Position numbers and translations under genes: made by a program. DNA of 64,000 nt from Lacticaseibacillus pabuli (GTDB taxonomy: Bacteria; Bacillota; Bacilli; Lactobacillales; Lactobacillaceae), in contig NZ_CP117884.1 in the NCBI RefSeq assembly GCF_028736235.1, forward strand, positions 1,302,001 to 1,366,000. The letters run 5' to 3'. The stretch's first letter is position 1. Every line of letters begins with the position of its first letter. Under the pieces are notes generated by a model. It ran no database searches. It was not told the DNA's origin and saw only the letters and a list, made by a program, of their open reading frames with translations. This document shows, one piece after another, positions 1-7,160 of the stretch.

Positions 1-243
1 TACGGTGAAATCATTGGTGGGTCCGAACGTGAAGTTGACTACGACAAGCTGCTTGATTCCATCGAGAAGGCCGGCCTCGACCTGAGCCAGTACGAATGGT
101 ACTTGGACTTGCGTCGTTACGGCAGCGTGCCTCACTCAGGTTTCGGTCTGGGTCTCGAACGTGCCATCACCTGGATTTGCAAGCTGGATCACCTGCGCGA
201 ATCAATTCCATTCCCACGGATGATCAACCGTCTCCGTCCATAA
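1..243 (+). CDS. asnS: Asparagine--tRNA ligase, 3' end only
   Basis: The first 80 codons in the window are the C-terminus of a class II aminoacyl-tRNA synthetase of the AsnRS group, which charges tRNA-Asn in the cytosol. The segment contains [23 protein letters not shown] and the class II motif 3 GFGLGLER with its ATP-binding arginine. It ends [12 protein letters not shown], close to the usual AsnRS C-terminus, so only the 5' part is missing, cut by the window edge. dnaD follows about 80 bp downstream on the same strand, the order commonly seen in Firmicutes. Confidence 0.95.
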   Translation, partial: YGEIIGGSEREVDYDKLLDSIEKAGLDLSQYEWYLDLRRYGSVPHSGFGLGLERAITWICKLDHLRESIPFPRMINRLRP

Positions 244-321
244 CTAAATGAAACCAAGTGCAAAGGGCGGGGGAGTTTCCTCGTCCTTTGCTTTGTCACG
301 AAACGAAAAGAGGCAGTATAT

Positions 322-957
322 ATGGCAGACATCAATGCCTTTATCGGTGCCGGCTTTCTCAGCTTGTCCAAGCTCATCTTGAATCATTACCAGGACACGG
401 ACCTAACGCCTAGCGAATTGATTGCCTATCTCTTCCTCACCGACAGCGTCCAGGCGGGCGTGAGTGAGCCCGAGCTGAATACGCTGGCAAACCGTGCCAA
501 GATGCGTCCTGCAGACTTTGCAACGGCGCTGAGTAACCTGAGCAACAAACATGCGATTGTCATTCGCACCGAACGCGACCGCGACGGGCGGATGCACGAC
601 ATCTATGACGTGACGCCGCTGCTGGATCAATTGCTTCAGAGCGAGAAAGCGGCCACGTCAGGCACCCAGACGGTCGCGACAGCCAATACCGGCGCGTCAA
701 CCACACGCCAGCTCATGGGGCAAGTGGAGACTGAGTTTGGTCGGCCACTATCCCCGATTGAGCAGCAAACCATCCGTGCTTGGCTACGCGAAGATCATTA
801 CCAGCCAGAACTGATTAGTCTGGCCTTACAAGAAGCCGTTCTGAACCAGGCGTACTCCCTGAAGTACATGGACCGGATTCTCATCAACTGGGAGCACAAC
901 CACTTGACCTCGGCGGCGGCGGTTCGGGCCTACCAGCACCGGATGGATTCAATTTAG
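322..957 (+). CDS. dnaD: DnaD-family primosomal replication protein
   Basis: This 211-residue protein matches the size and layout of DnaD, which remodels DNA and helps load the helicase at oriC and at restart forks in low-GC Gram-positives. The N-terminal ~100 residues look like the winged-helix DDBH1 domain (LTPSELIAYLFL, then DIYDVTPLLDQL). A low-complexity T/A linker around 110-125 leads to the C-terminal DDBH2 domain (VETEFGRPLSPIEQQTIRAWL ... ALQEAVLN, then YMDRILINWE). The ATG follows an AGAGGCAG site. In many relatives nth (endonuclease III) comes next; here dnaD instead meets the opposite-strand PBP gene through a shared terminator. Confidence 0.92.
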   Translation: MADINAFIGAGFLSLSKLILNHYQDTDLTPSELIAYLFLTDSVQAGVSEPELNTLANRAKMRPADFATALSNLSNKHAIVIRTERDRDGRMHDIYDVTPLLDQLLQSEKAATSGTQTVATANTGASTTRQLMGQVETEFGRPLSPIEQQTIRAWLREDHYQPELISLALQEAVLNQAYSLKYMDRILINWEHNHLTSAAAVRAYQHRMDSI

Positions 958-967
958 CGCCACGAAA

Positions 968-1004
968 AAAAGGGAACCGACACAATCGTCGGTTCCCTTT
1001 TCTG
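968..1004. terminator. Bidirectional terminator between dnaD and the PBP gene
   Basis: A 14-bp perfect stem (968-981 with 988-1001, core AGGGAACCGAC) encloses the loop ACAATC and is bordered by A-runs on the left and T-runs on the right. It can therefore end transcripts arriving from both converging genes. Confidence 0.85.
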
Positions 1005-1011
1005 CATTCAA

Positions 1012-3321
1012 TTAACGAGATTCTTGCTGCTGTGAACTTGAGCTTGCTGCAGGTTCTGAAGGGGTTGCGTTTGATGAAGCGGAACTCTCGGAACTTGCGG
1101 ATGAAGAGGAAGTACTACCAGATTCAGAGCTGCTTTCCGAAGAGGTTTCGGCATCTGAACTGGATGTGTCAGCAGACACCGTGTTGGCGGTGGTACCACT
1201 GGCAGATGATGAGGCGGTGAAGCTACCCATCGTCACGTTAGCGGTCGTGCCGGCAACAAACAGTTCACGGGTCGTCTTGCCAGAAACGGCTTCAGGCAGT
1301 GACTGCGGCGGATTACTCCCAATCACGATGTTGCGTGCAATCACGCTGCTTGGTTTCTTCCAGTTGGTGTTGTTCAAATCGGCAGAAACGTAACTCATAA
1401 GTGCCTTGTAAATCTGCTGGGAAATGAATTGGTTCGACCCAGACAGCCCATTTTGTTGCGCCTTGTCGTAGCCGGTCCAAACGGAGATGACACGCTGCTT
1501 GGTGTAGCCGGTAAACCAGCTATCCTTTTCGGCCCCAGAGAGGGCAGGGTTGGCGGCAAGGTCCTCATCAGAGTAGTTAACACTCCCGGACTTACCCGCC
1601 TCATACAGGCCGCTCACAGCCGCCTGGTGCCCAGTCCCTTCGCTGGACGTGAAGACATCCTTCAGCATATCCGTGATCATGTAGGCCGTTGAGCTCTTCA
1701 TAGCGCGGCTACCCGCACTGTCGTACGACGTGGTGACGCCGTCCTGAGTGGTAATCTTCCGGATGTAGTTTGGTTTGTAGTAGGTCCCACCATTAGCAAA
1801 TGCGCCGTATGCAGAGGCGCTTTCTTCGGTAGAAACCGACCCACCAATCGCGGAAGAAATGACGTGCTGATTAGCGGGGAGCGTGATGCCGAGTCCCTTC
1901 AGGAAGTTCAGGCCCTTATTAATGCCCACCGTGTCCAGCGTTTTGATTGCTGGAATGTTTCGGGAGCCCGCGAGCGCCTGGCGCATCGAGATGACACCCT
2001 TGTACTGGCGGTCCCAGTCGTAAACGGACGTGTTCGTACCCGGATACTGGTAGGGACTGTCATCAATCTGCGTGTAGGTCGACTGGTTCAAATATTCAAT
2101 CGCCGGACCGTAATCCAGCAGCGGTTTCATATTTGACCCGTTGGAGCGGCTCGTCGCAACGGCGCGGTTGTAGGCCAACTTAACGTCACCCGTCTTGCGC
2201 CCACCAATTTGGGCGACAACGCGGCCGTTCTTAGGATTGGTCATGGTGACAGCCGTCTGCAGCTTATTGTCAGGGAAGCTGACGTAATTACTGCCGTTCA
2301 CGATATCGTAGAGTCGCTTTTGGGCCTTCATGTCCAGGTTCGTGTAGATTTTCAGGCCAGCGGTGTAAGGGTTCAAGCCGGTTTTGGCCTTCACGTCCTT
2401 AATGACCTGGGTCAGGTAGCTGTCCACGACCCGTGAATTTTCGGAGTCGGCTTTTTCCTTAGAAGAATGGTTGATTAACCCGGAGCTGATTGGTGTCGCC
2501 TTGGCTTGCGCCGCAGCCGCTGCGGAAATTTTCTTATCGCGCAGCATGGCATCAATCACGAGGTTCCGGCGATCAGTGGCTTTCTGGGGCGCCTTGTACG
2601 GATCATAACCCACTGGCGACTGTGCTAGACCCGCGATGAATGCGGTTTGAGCCAGGCTCAAGTGCCGCAAATCTTTACCAAAGTAGTAATGCGCCGCAGT
2701 GCCCATCCCGTACTGGCCATAATTCATGTAGACCTTGTTGACGTAGTATTCGAGAATTTGCTGCTTGGAAAAACGCTGTTCAACTTTCAAGGCCAACCAA
2801 GCTTCTTGCGCCTTACGTTTCAGCGTTTGATCAGACGCACGAGTGGAGAAGAAACTGAGCTTCACGAGTTGCTGGGTGAGGGTGGAGCCCCCTTGCAAAC
2901 CACCACGGCGTAGGACGTCATTAACGGCCGCACTGGCAATTCGCATCGGGTCAATCCCGAAATGTTCCTGGTAAAAACGGCGATCTTCGATGGAAACGAC
3001 CGCGTCGGCCAATTGCTGGCTAATCTGGTCTGAATTTACATAACTGCGCGTTTCCAAGCCCAGACTGGTAATCTCGTTGCCGGAGCCATCGTAAATAATG
3101 GAACTCCCATCACTGCGCAGCTTGGCCTGCGATAGCTGGGGGGCATCCTTGGCGTACCACGCAAAAAGGCCCAGGCCGGCAATAATACCGACCACGATCA
3201 GGGTCAGGAACCATTTAAGAAATCTGAGAAACGGATTCCGTTTACGCTTGCTCGGCTGACGAGGTGGTTTGCCGCCGCCAGTATGACGCGCGGCCATCCG
3301 CGATTCATTCTTGTTCGCCAC
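1012..3321 (-). CDS. ponA: Class A penicillin-binding protein (PBP1A type)
   Basis: This is a bifunctional peptidoglycan glycosyltransferase/transpeptidase anchored in the membrane. I chose the GTG at 3321 (VANKNESRMAARHT, about 769 aa) because it follows an AAGCAGG site inside the end of recU; ATG 3360 and ATG 3297 are alternatives. A basic cytoplasmic tail precedes one membrane segment near residues 37-57. The GT51 domain shows the catalytic Glu in EDRRFYQEHFG (~112) and QGGSTLTQQ. The transpeptidase domain has SNMK (Ser ~396), SRN and KSGS. The C-terminal ~60 residues are a Ser/Thr/Ala-rich tail, probably a flexible extracellular extension. It overlaps recU, a conserved Firmicutes pairing. 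Confidence 0.93.
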   Translation of the reverse strand: MANKNESRMAARHTGGGKPPRQPSKRKRNPFLRFLKWFLTLIVVGIIAGLGLFAWYAKDAPQLSQAKLRSDGSSIIYDGSGNEITSLGLETRSYVNSDQISQQLADAVVSIEDRRFYQEHFGIDPMRIASAAVNDVLRRGGLQGGSTLTQQLVKLSFFSTRASDQTLKRKAQEAWLALKVEQRFSKQQILEYYVNKVYMNYGQYGMGTAAHYYFGKDLRHLSLAQTAFIAGLAQSPVGYDPYKAPQKATDRRNLVIDAMLRDKKISAAAAAQAKATPISSGLINHSSKEKADSENSRVVDSYLTQVIKDVKAKTGLNPYTAGLKIYTNLDMKAQKRLYDIVNGSNYVSFPDNKLQTAVTMTNPKNGRVVAQIGGRKTGDVKLAYNRAVATSRSNGSNMKPLLDYGPAIEYLNQSTYTQIDDSPYQYPGTNTSVYDWDRQYKGVISMRQALAGSRNIPAIKTLDTVGINKGLNFLKGLGITLPANQHVISSAIGGSVSTEESASAYGAFANGGTYYKPNYIRKITTQDGVTTSYDSAGSRAMKSSTAYMITDMLKDVFTSSEGTGHQAAVSGLYEAGKSGSVNYSDEDLAANPALSGAEKDSWFTGYTKQRVISVWTGYDKAQQNGLSGSNQFISQQIYKALMSYVSADLNNTNWKKPSSVIARNIVIGSNPPQSLPEAVSGKTTRELFVAGTTANVTMGSFTASSSASGTTANTVSADTSSSDAETSSESSSESGSTSSSSASSESSASSNATPSEPAASSSSQQQESR

Positions 3322-3937
3322 GTTGTGTACCTGCTTTCTTAAGTAACCAATCCACACCATCTAAATAGGGAACAGTTGGTTCAATTCCCGGTGTGAGTTC
3401 AAACCCATGCTGCTCAATCTCCGCGAGGGTAATAGATTTGCGTCCGCCGTGCGTCTGCTCATCCCACGCTGTAATCAGTGGCGTGGCAGGATAGACAAAC
3501 AAGCGGTGCAGCGTAGCAAAACGAATGACGACAAAACAAATGCCATTCTGTGTTAAGCACGCCCGCATGTGTTCGATTTGGTGTGGATGGAAATTTTTGA
3601 GGGGAAAACTAGCCTTATTTTTGGTTTCTTTCGCTTCAAAATCCAAATAACGGCCTTCATATACCCCGTTGTAGTCGGTCGTTGACGGCGTCTTAAAATA
3701 CGCCTCACGAATTACAGCCTTACTGCGGGCGGGGTAGTCGACCTTGACTATCTGAATGGGGGTGGGCTTTTTATAGACAACAGCGCGCCCGCGTTGCAGA
3801 TAGTACATGTTCGCGTTGTTCAGCTCGTCTTCAAGCGTCATCCCGCGTCCCCCGTAGAGGACATTTGGATGTTTGCGCGGCGCACTGGATTGCTTTGGCG
3901 CCGCGTATGCATTACCATTCGGGTAGTGGATTGGCAT
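3305..3937 (-). CDS. recU: Holliday junction resolvase RecU
   Basis: This 210-residue protein matches RecU, the homodimeric Mg-dependent endonuclease that cuts Holliday junctions during recombination and chromosome segregation in Firmicutes. Visible family features are GRGMTLEDELNNANMYY near residue 30-45, the nuclease core YNGVYEGRYLDFEAKET with the D-x-E-x-K type active site, and SFPLKNFHPHQIEHM. Its 3' end overlaps the PBP1A start. Upstream it is divergent from ypsA across a short intergenic segment. Confidence 0.93.
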   Translation of the reverse strand: MPIHYPNGNAYAAPKQSSAPRKHPNVLYGGRGMTLEDELNNANMYYLQRGRAVVYKKPTPIQIVKVDYPARSKAVIREAYFKTPSTTDYNGVYEGRYLDFEAKETKNKASFPLKNFHPHQIEHMRACLTQNGICFVVIRFATLHRLFVYPATPLITAWDEQTHGGRKSITLAEIEQHGFELTPGIEPTVPYLDGVDWLLKKAGTQRGEQE

Positions 3938-4008
3938 TTTTCTTCACCTTCCTACTTAGGCATTATAACAACAAAAATGACGTCGCGCGCGTTTGGAGGG
4001 GACAGACT

Positions 4009-4584
4009 ATCGCTCAACGGATTTGGGTCACGGGCTACCGTGCTTATGAATTAAATGTTTTTGGCAATAAGGACAAAAAATTGCCTATTATTAAGTATTG
4101 TTTAAAACAAGCGTTAACTGCCCAGCTCGACGACGGCATGGAATGGCTCATCACCGGCTGCGACCAGGGAACTGATCAGTGGGCGGCAGAAGTCGGTCTG
4201 GGTCTCAAAAAAGATTATCCGGAACTGAAAATTGCCATGATGGCGCCGTATGCCAACTTCGGTAATCGCTGGCAAGAGGCAAGTCAGGCGCGCTTAGCAG
4301 AACTGCGCTCAGCGGTTGATTTCACCGCTGACGTCAGTCATGAGGGCTACCAATCGGGGCGGCAACTCGCGGCGTACGGGACTTTCATGAGTGAACATAC
4401 GGATGGTGCCGTGATGCTTTACGACACGGATTATCCTGGCAAAGCAAAGTTTAGTTATGAGCGTGTGCAGAATTTATCATCGTCTCGGAAATATAATGTA
4501 TCCTTAATAACTATGTACGACCTGCAGGAGGCCGCGACAACATTAGCCGAAGAGGCCGAAAATGGGCGTTTTCAAGACTTTTGA
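4009..4584 (+). CDS. ypsA: YpsA/DUF1273-family protein (SLOG fold), apparent ATC start
   Basis: The sequence from RIWVTGYRAYELNVFG onward is clearly YpsA, a small nucleotide-binding SLOG-fold protein linked to cell division in Firmicutes; its biochemical activity is unresolved. GCDQGTDQWAAEVGL and YANFGNRW are typical. Family members begin M-x-R-[LI]-W-V-T-G, but no ATG, GTG or TTG lies at that place. A strong GGAGGGG (3995-4001) sits 7 nt before an ATC codon at 4009, which would give MAQRIWVTGY and 191 residues, the normal length. Upstream in-frame ATG/TTG codons lie inside divergent recU and add an unfamiliar extension. I infer initiation at ATC; a base-call error is possible. gpsB follows, as in relatives. 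Confidence 0.85.
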   Translation: MAQRIWVTGYRAYELNVFGNKDKKLPIIKYCLKQALTAQLDDGMEWLITGCDQGTDQWAAEVGLGLKKDYPELKIAMMAPYANFGNRWQEASQARLAELRSAVDFTADVSHEGYQSGRQLAAYGTFMSEHTDGAVMLYDTDYPGKAKFSYERVQNLSSSRKYNVSLITMYDLQEAATTLAEEAENGRFQDF

Positions 4585-4636
4585 ACTATGATAAGATAAA
4601 CGTAGCCCTGTATGGGAATTAATGAGGTGTATACAG

Positions 4637-5041
4637 ATGGATCAAGACAAAAATAATAACGAGCAACAAGGTACCGAAGCAAAGTTTAACGTTCACTACG
4701 GACCAAAGGACATCTTGAACAAGCAGTTTAAGTCCAAGATGCGCGGCTATGACCAGGATGAAGTCGATGAATTTCTCGACAACATCATCAAGGACTATGA
4801 CGCAATGGTTGGTGAAATCGGACGTCTGAACGAAGAAAAGGCGCGCCTTTTCAGCCGTGTCGATGAACTGAGCAAGCAACTCGAGGTTGCCAAGAATAGC
4901 AATACGCAGCCCGTTAACACCGGTAGTGGCAGCGCAGCAGCTACCAACTACGACATTCTCAAGCGTTTGAGCAACCTCGAACGGCACGTCTTCGGTAGCA
5001 AGCTTGATAACGAGGACCACGACGACTCACAAAACTTCTAA
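4637..5041 (+). CDS. gpsB: Cell division protein GpsB
   Basis: This is a DivIVA-like coiled-coil adaptor that links cell-wall synthases such as class A PBPs to the division and elongation machinery at the membrane. The N-terminal lipid-binding motif appears as [28 protein letters not shown], followed by a coiled coil to about residue 75 ([22 protein letters not shown]). A variable linker leads to the C-terminal trimerisation segment [18 protein letters not shown] start at ATG 4637 (MDQDKNNNE, 134 aa), since GAGGTG lies upstream and the in-frame ATG at 4622 overlaps that site. Confidence 0.92.
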   Translation: MDQDKNNNEQQGTEAKFNVHYGPKDILNKQFKSKMRGYDQDEVDEFLDNIIKDYDAMVGEIGRLNEEKARLFSRVDELSKQLEVAKNSNTQPVNTGSGSAAATNYDILKRLSNLERHVFGSKLDNEDHDDSQNF

Positions 5042-5049
5042 ATTCGTAA

Positions 5050-5078
5050 TTGCGCGTTTTCGTGCAAACGAGTAGAAT
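5050..5078 (+). promoter_or_regulatory. Promoter of rnpB
   Basis: TTGCGC (5050-5055) and TAGAAT (5073-5078) are spaced by 17 bp and sit 7-8 nt before the inferred 5' end of the RNase P RNA. Confidence 0.7.
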
Positions 5079-5085
5079 GTTTACT

Positions 5086-5458
5086 TGTAAATCTTTGGTA
5101 ATCGCGCCCCATGTATGTGGGGTGAGGAAAGTCCATGCCCGCACAGACTGCGATGTCTGTAGTGATCGCGCCAGGTCCAATAAACCTGGGTACCGAGCAA
5201 TCGGTAACGGCGGTCGGCAATGCTAAGGCTCCGGCTATGCAGTGCTAACCTGAAAAGTGCCACAGAGACGATGTCGCTTGGAAACGAGCGGATTGGAACG
5301 GGTAAACCCCGCGAGCGAGTAACCCAAACTTTGGTAGGGGCGCTCCGCCATGGGAATTGAACTAACGGCGAAGCAGTGAAAACTGAGATAGATGATTACT
5401 GGAAGGATTGTCCGCCTGAGACAGTCTGGAACAGAACATGGCTTATAAGGATTTACAT
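5086..5458 (+). ncRNA. rnpB: RNase P RNA, type B
   Basis: This is the catalytic RNA that removes 5' leaders from tRNA precursors. The hallmark GAGGAAAGTCCATGC lies at about 5124-5138, GAAAGTGCCACAGAGACGA near 5253, and GGTAAACCCCGCGAGCGAG with AACCCAAACTTTGGTAGGGG near 5300-5340. The 3' end has ACAGAACATGGCTTA. The ends pair (TGTAAATC at 5086 with GATTTACA at 5451-5458), closing helix P1 and setting the limits to a few bases. The layout matches the B. subtilis-like type B RNA. Confidence 0.95.
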
Positions 5459-5463
5459 GCAGG

Positions 5464-5494
5464 CGCGGCTCGGGGCAACCCGAGCTGTTTTTTT
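5464..5494 (+). terminator. rnpB terminator
   Basis: GCTCGGG pairs with CCCGAGC around a GCAA tetraloop, followed by T7. Confidence 0.85.
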
Positions 5495-5561
5495 GCGCAA
5501 AACCACGGTACACTAGAAGAAACACTGCCGCACGTCGCGGCGAGAGAAGAGAGGACACAAA

Positions 5562-6698
5562 GTGAAATTTCACTTAGTAGCAACCATGGCGGCCGGACTG
5601 GAAGCAGTCACCGCCCGCGAACTCAAGGACATGGGGTACCACACGCAAACGGAAAACGGCCGCGTCTATTTTGACGGCGACGAACGCGATATCGTGCGGA
5701 CCAATGTTTGGCTGCGGTCAGCCGACCGCGTCAAGATTGTCTTGGCCAAGTTCAAGGCGCTGTCATTTGAGGACTTGTTCCAAAACGTCAAGGCCATCCC
5801 TTGGTCTGATTACATGCCACTCGATGCCGAATTTCCCGTCGCTGGCCGTGCGGTGCGCAGTAAGTTGCACTCAGAACCAGATGTGCAGGCGGTGACCAAG
5901 AAGGCCATCGTTGAGAGCATGAGCGAAACTTACCACCGCCACAGCCGCTTGCCCGAAACTGGGGACAAGTACCCGCTCGAAATTTCCATTCACAATGACA
6001 TCGCCATGATGACGATGGATACGACGGGGGATTCCCTGTTCAAGCGCGGCTACCGTGTCGCTGCCGGTCCCGCCCCAATGAAGGAAAACTTCGCTGCGGC
6101 GCTGGTGATGCTGACGAACTGGCGGCCCGATATGCCGTTTTACGACCCGACCACGGGTTCAGGGACCATCGCAATCGAAGCTGCTCTCTACGGGAACAAC
6201 ATGGCACCCGGCATCCAGCGCGACTTCGCGTTTGAAGGCTTTGACTTCATTCCCGTCAACCTGCTCAATGACGTGCGGGAAGAGGCGGCTTCACTGGCCA
6301 AGCACGAAGACCTCGACATTCTCGGTGGCGATATCAACCAGGACATGATTGAAATTGCCAACGTCAACGCCAAGGCAGCCGGTGTGTTGCACCCAGTTCG
6401 CTTCAAGCAGCTGGCGGTGAAGGACTTCAAAACGGACGAACCCCGCGGTGTAATCGTCGCGAACCCGCCATACGGGAAGCGGATGGCCGATACAGATATC
6501 GCTCGCAACCTGGCTCGGGAAATGGGTGAGGTATACGGCCAGTTGCCTGGTTGGAGCAAGTACATCCTCTCCGGTGACCTAGAATTCGAGCGCTACTATG
6601 GCTCCAAGGCCACCAAGCGCCGCAAGCTTTACAACGGGGCGATGCGGACCGACCTGTTCCAATACTGGGGCCGCCGCGTGCCACATGACAAAAAGTAG
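5562..6698 (+). CDS. THUMP-domain class I SAM-dependent RNA methyltransferase (RlmL/YpsC family)
   Basis: A 378-residue member of the RlmL N-terminal-like/YpsC family, expected to make N2-methylguanosine in rRNA; the exact target site is inferred from the family only. An N-terminal ferredoxin-like plus THUMP region (to ~155) precedes a Rossmann methyltransferase with the SAM loop DPTTGSGTIAIEAA and the catalytic NPPY motif (VANPPYGKRM). Translation starts at GTG 5562 after GAGAGG. Placement just downstream of gpsB and rnpB matches other Firmicutes. Confidence 0.9.
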   Translation: MKFHLVATMAAGLEAVTARELKDMGYHTQTENGRVYFDGDERDIVRTNVWLRSADRVKIVLAKFKALSFEDLFQNVKAIPWSDYMPLDAEFPVAGRAVRSKLHSEPDVQAVTKKAIVESMSETYHRHSRLPETGDKYPLEISIHNDIAMMTMDTTGDSLFKRGYRVAAGPAPMKENFAAALVMLTNWRPDMPFYDPTTGSGTIAIEAALYGNNMAPGIQRDFAFEGFDFIPVNLLNDVREEAASLAKHEDLDILGGDINQDMIEIANVNAKAAGVLHPVRFKQLAVKDFKTDEPRGVIVANPPYGKRMADTDIARNLAREMGEVYGQLPGWSKYILSGDLEFERYYGSKATKRRKLYNGAMRTDLFQYWGRRVPHDKK

Positions 6699-6701
6699 AT
6701 T

Positions 6702-6729
6702 TTGATTAAAGTGCCGAGTTGGGTATAAT
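6702..6729 (+). promoter_or_regulatory. Sigma-A-type promoter of the small 6771 gene
   Basis: TTGATT (6702-6707) and a consensus TATAAT (6724-6729) are separated by 16 bp, about 40 bp before the start codon. Confidence 0.7.
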
Positions 6730-6770
6730 GAGTGTGGAATCGCTTACAAATATCTGAGGAGGACTTACAC

Positions 6771-6998
6771 ATGAGTCAATCTATTGCGACGATTATGAAG
6801 ACACTCAAGGAAGCTAATCTCACGGGTCAGCACGTCAAGCTGGCGACCGCGGATAAGCAACAATGCAGGGGAACCATCACGGCCGTTGTGCCGGGTACGA
6901 TTCAGCCATTTGAGGATCGTTCCACCGTGGTTGTCCAGACCAAGAAGGGTATTCGCAGGTTCCAGGGGTATATGATTACCAAGGTCGCCTTGGCCTAA
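6771..6998 (+). CDS. Small conserved-looking protein of unknown function (75 aa)
   Basis: A 75-residue soluble protein I do not recognise. The ATG at 6771 is fixed by a perfect GAGGAGG about 8 nt upstream and by the consensus promoter before it. A short N-terminal helix (MSQSIATIMKTLKEANL) is followed by alternating hydrophobic segments (HVKLATA, GTITAVV, STVVVQT, GIRRFQGYMITKVAL) that suggest a small beta-barrel, perhaps SH3- or Sm-like, with several basic residues. The gene stands alone between a promoter and its own terminator. A nucleic-acid-binding role is speculation. Confidence 0.8.
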   Translation: MSQSIATIMKTLKEANLTGQHVKLATADKQQCRGTITAVVPGTIQPFEDRSTVVVQTKKGIRRFQGYMITKVALA

Positions 6999-7028
6999 TC
7001 AAGCCCCATTCACAGCTGAATAATTCAC

Positions 7029-7058
7029 GAAAGACCTGACATCTGTCGGGTCTTTTTG
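7029..7058 (+). terminator. Terminator after the 75-aa gene
   Basis: AAAGACCTGAC pairs with GTCGGGTCTTT (one G-T pair) around ATCT, followed by a T-run. Confidence 0.8.
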
Positions 7059-7071
7059 GCCACGTGGCGAC

Positions 7072-7100
7072 TTGACAATTAGCCGCGCAAAAGGTATTTT
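7072..7100 (+). promoter_or_regulatory. Promoter of pepO
   Basis: A consensus TTGACA (7072-7077) is followed after 17 bp by TATTTT (7095-7100); AAAGGAG lies upstream of the ATG at 7161. Confidence 0.65.
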
Positions 7101-7160
7101 GTGAACATAATTACAATTTGATTAGCAAAAAATTATCTTCATCAAAGGAGCATTTTTTAT

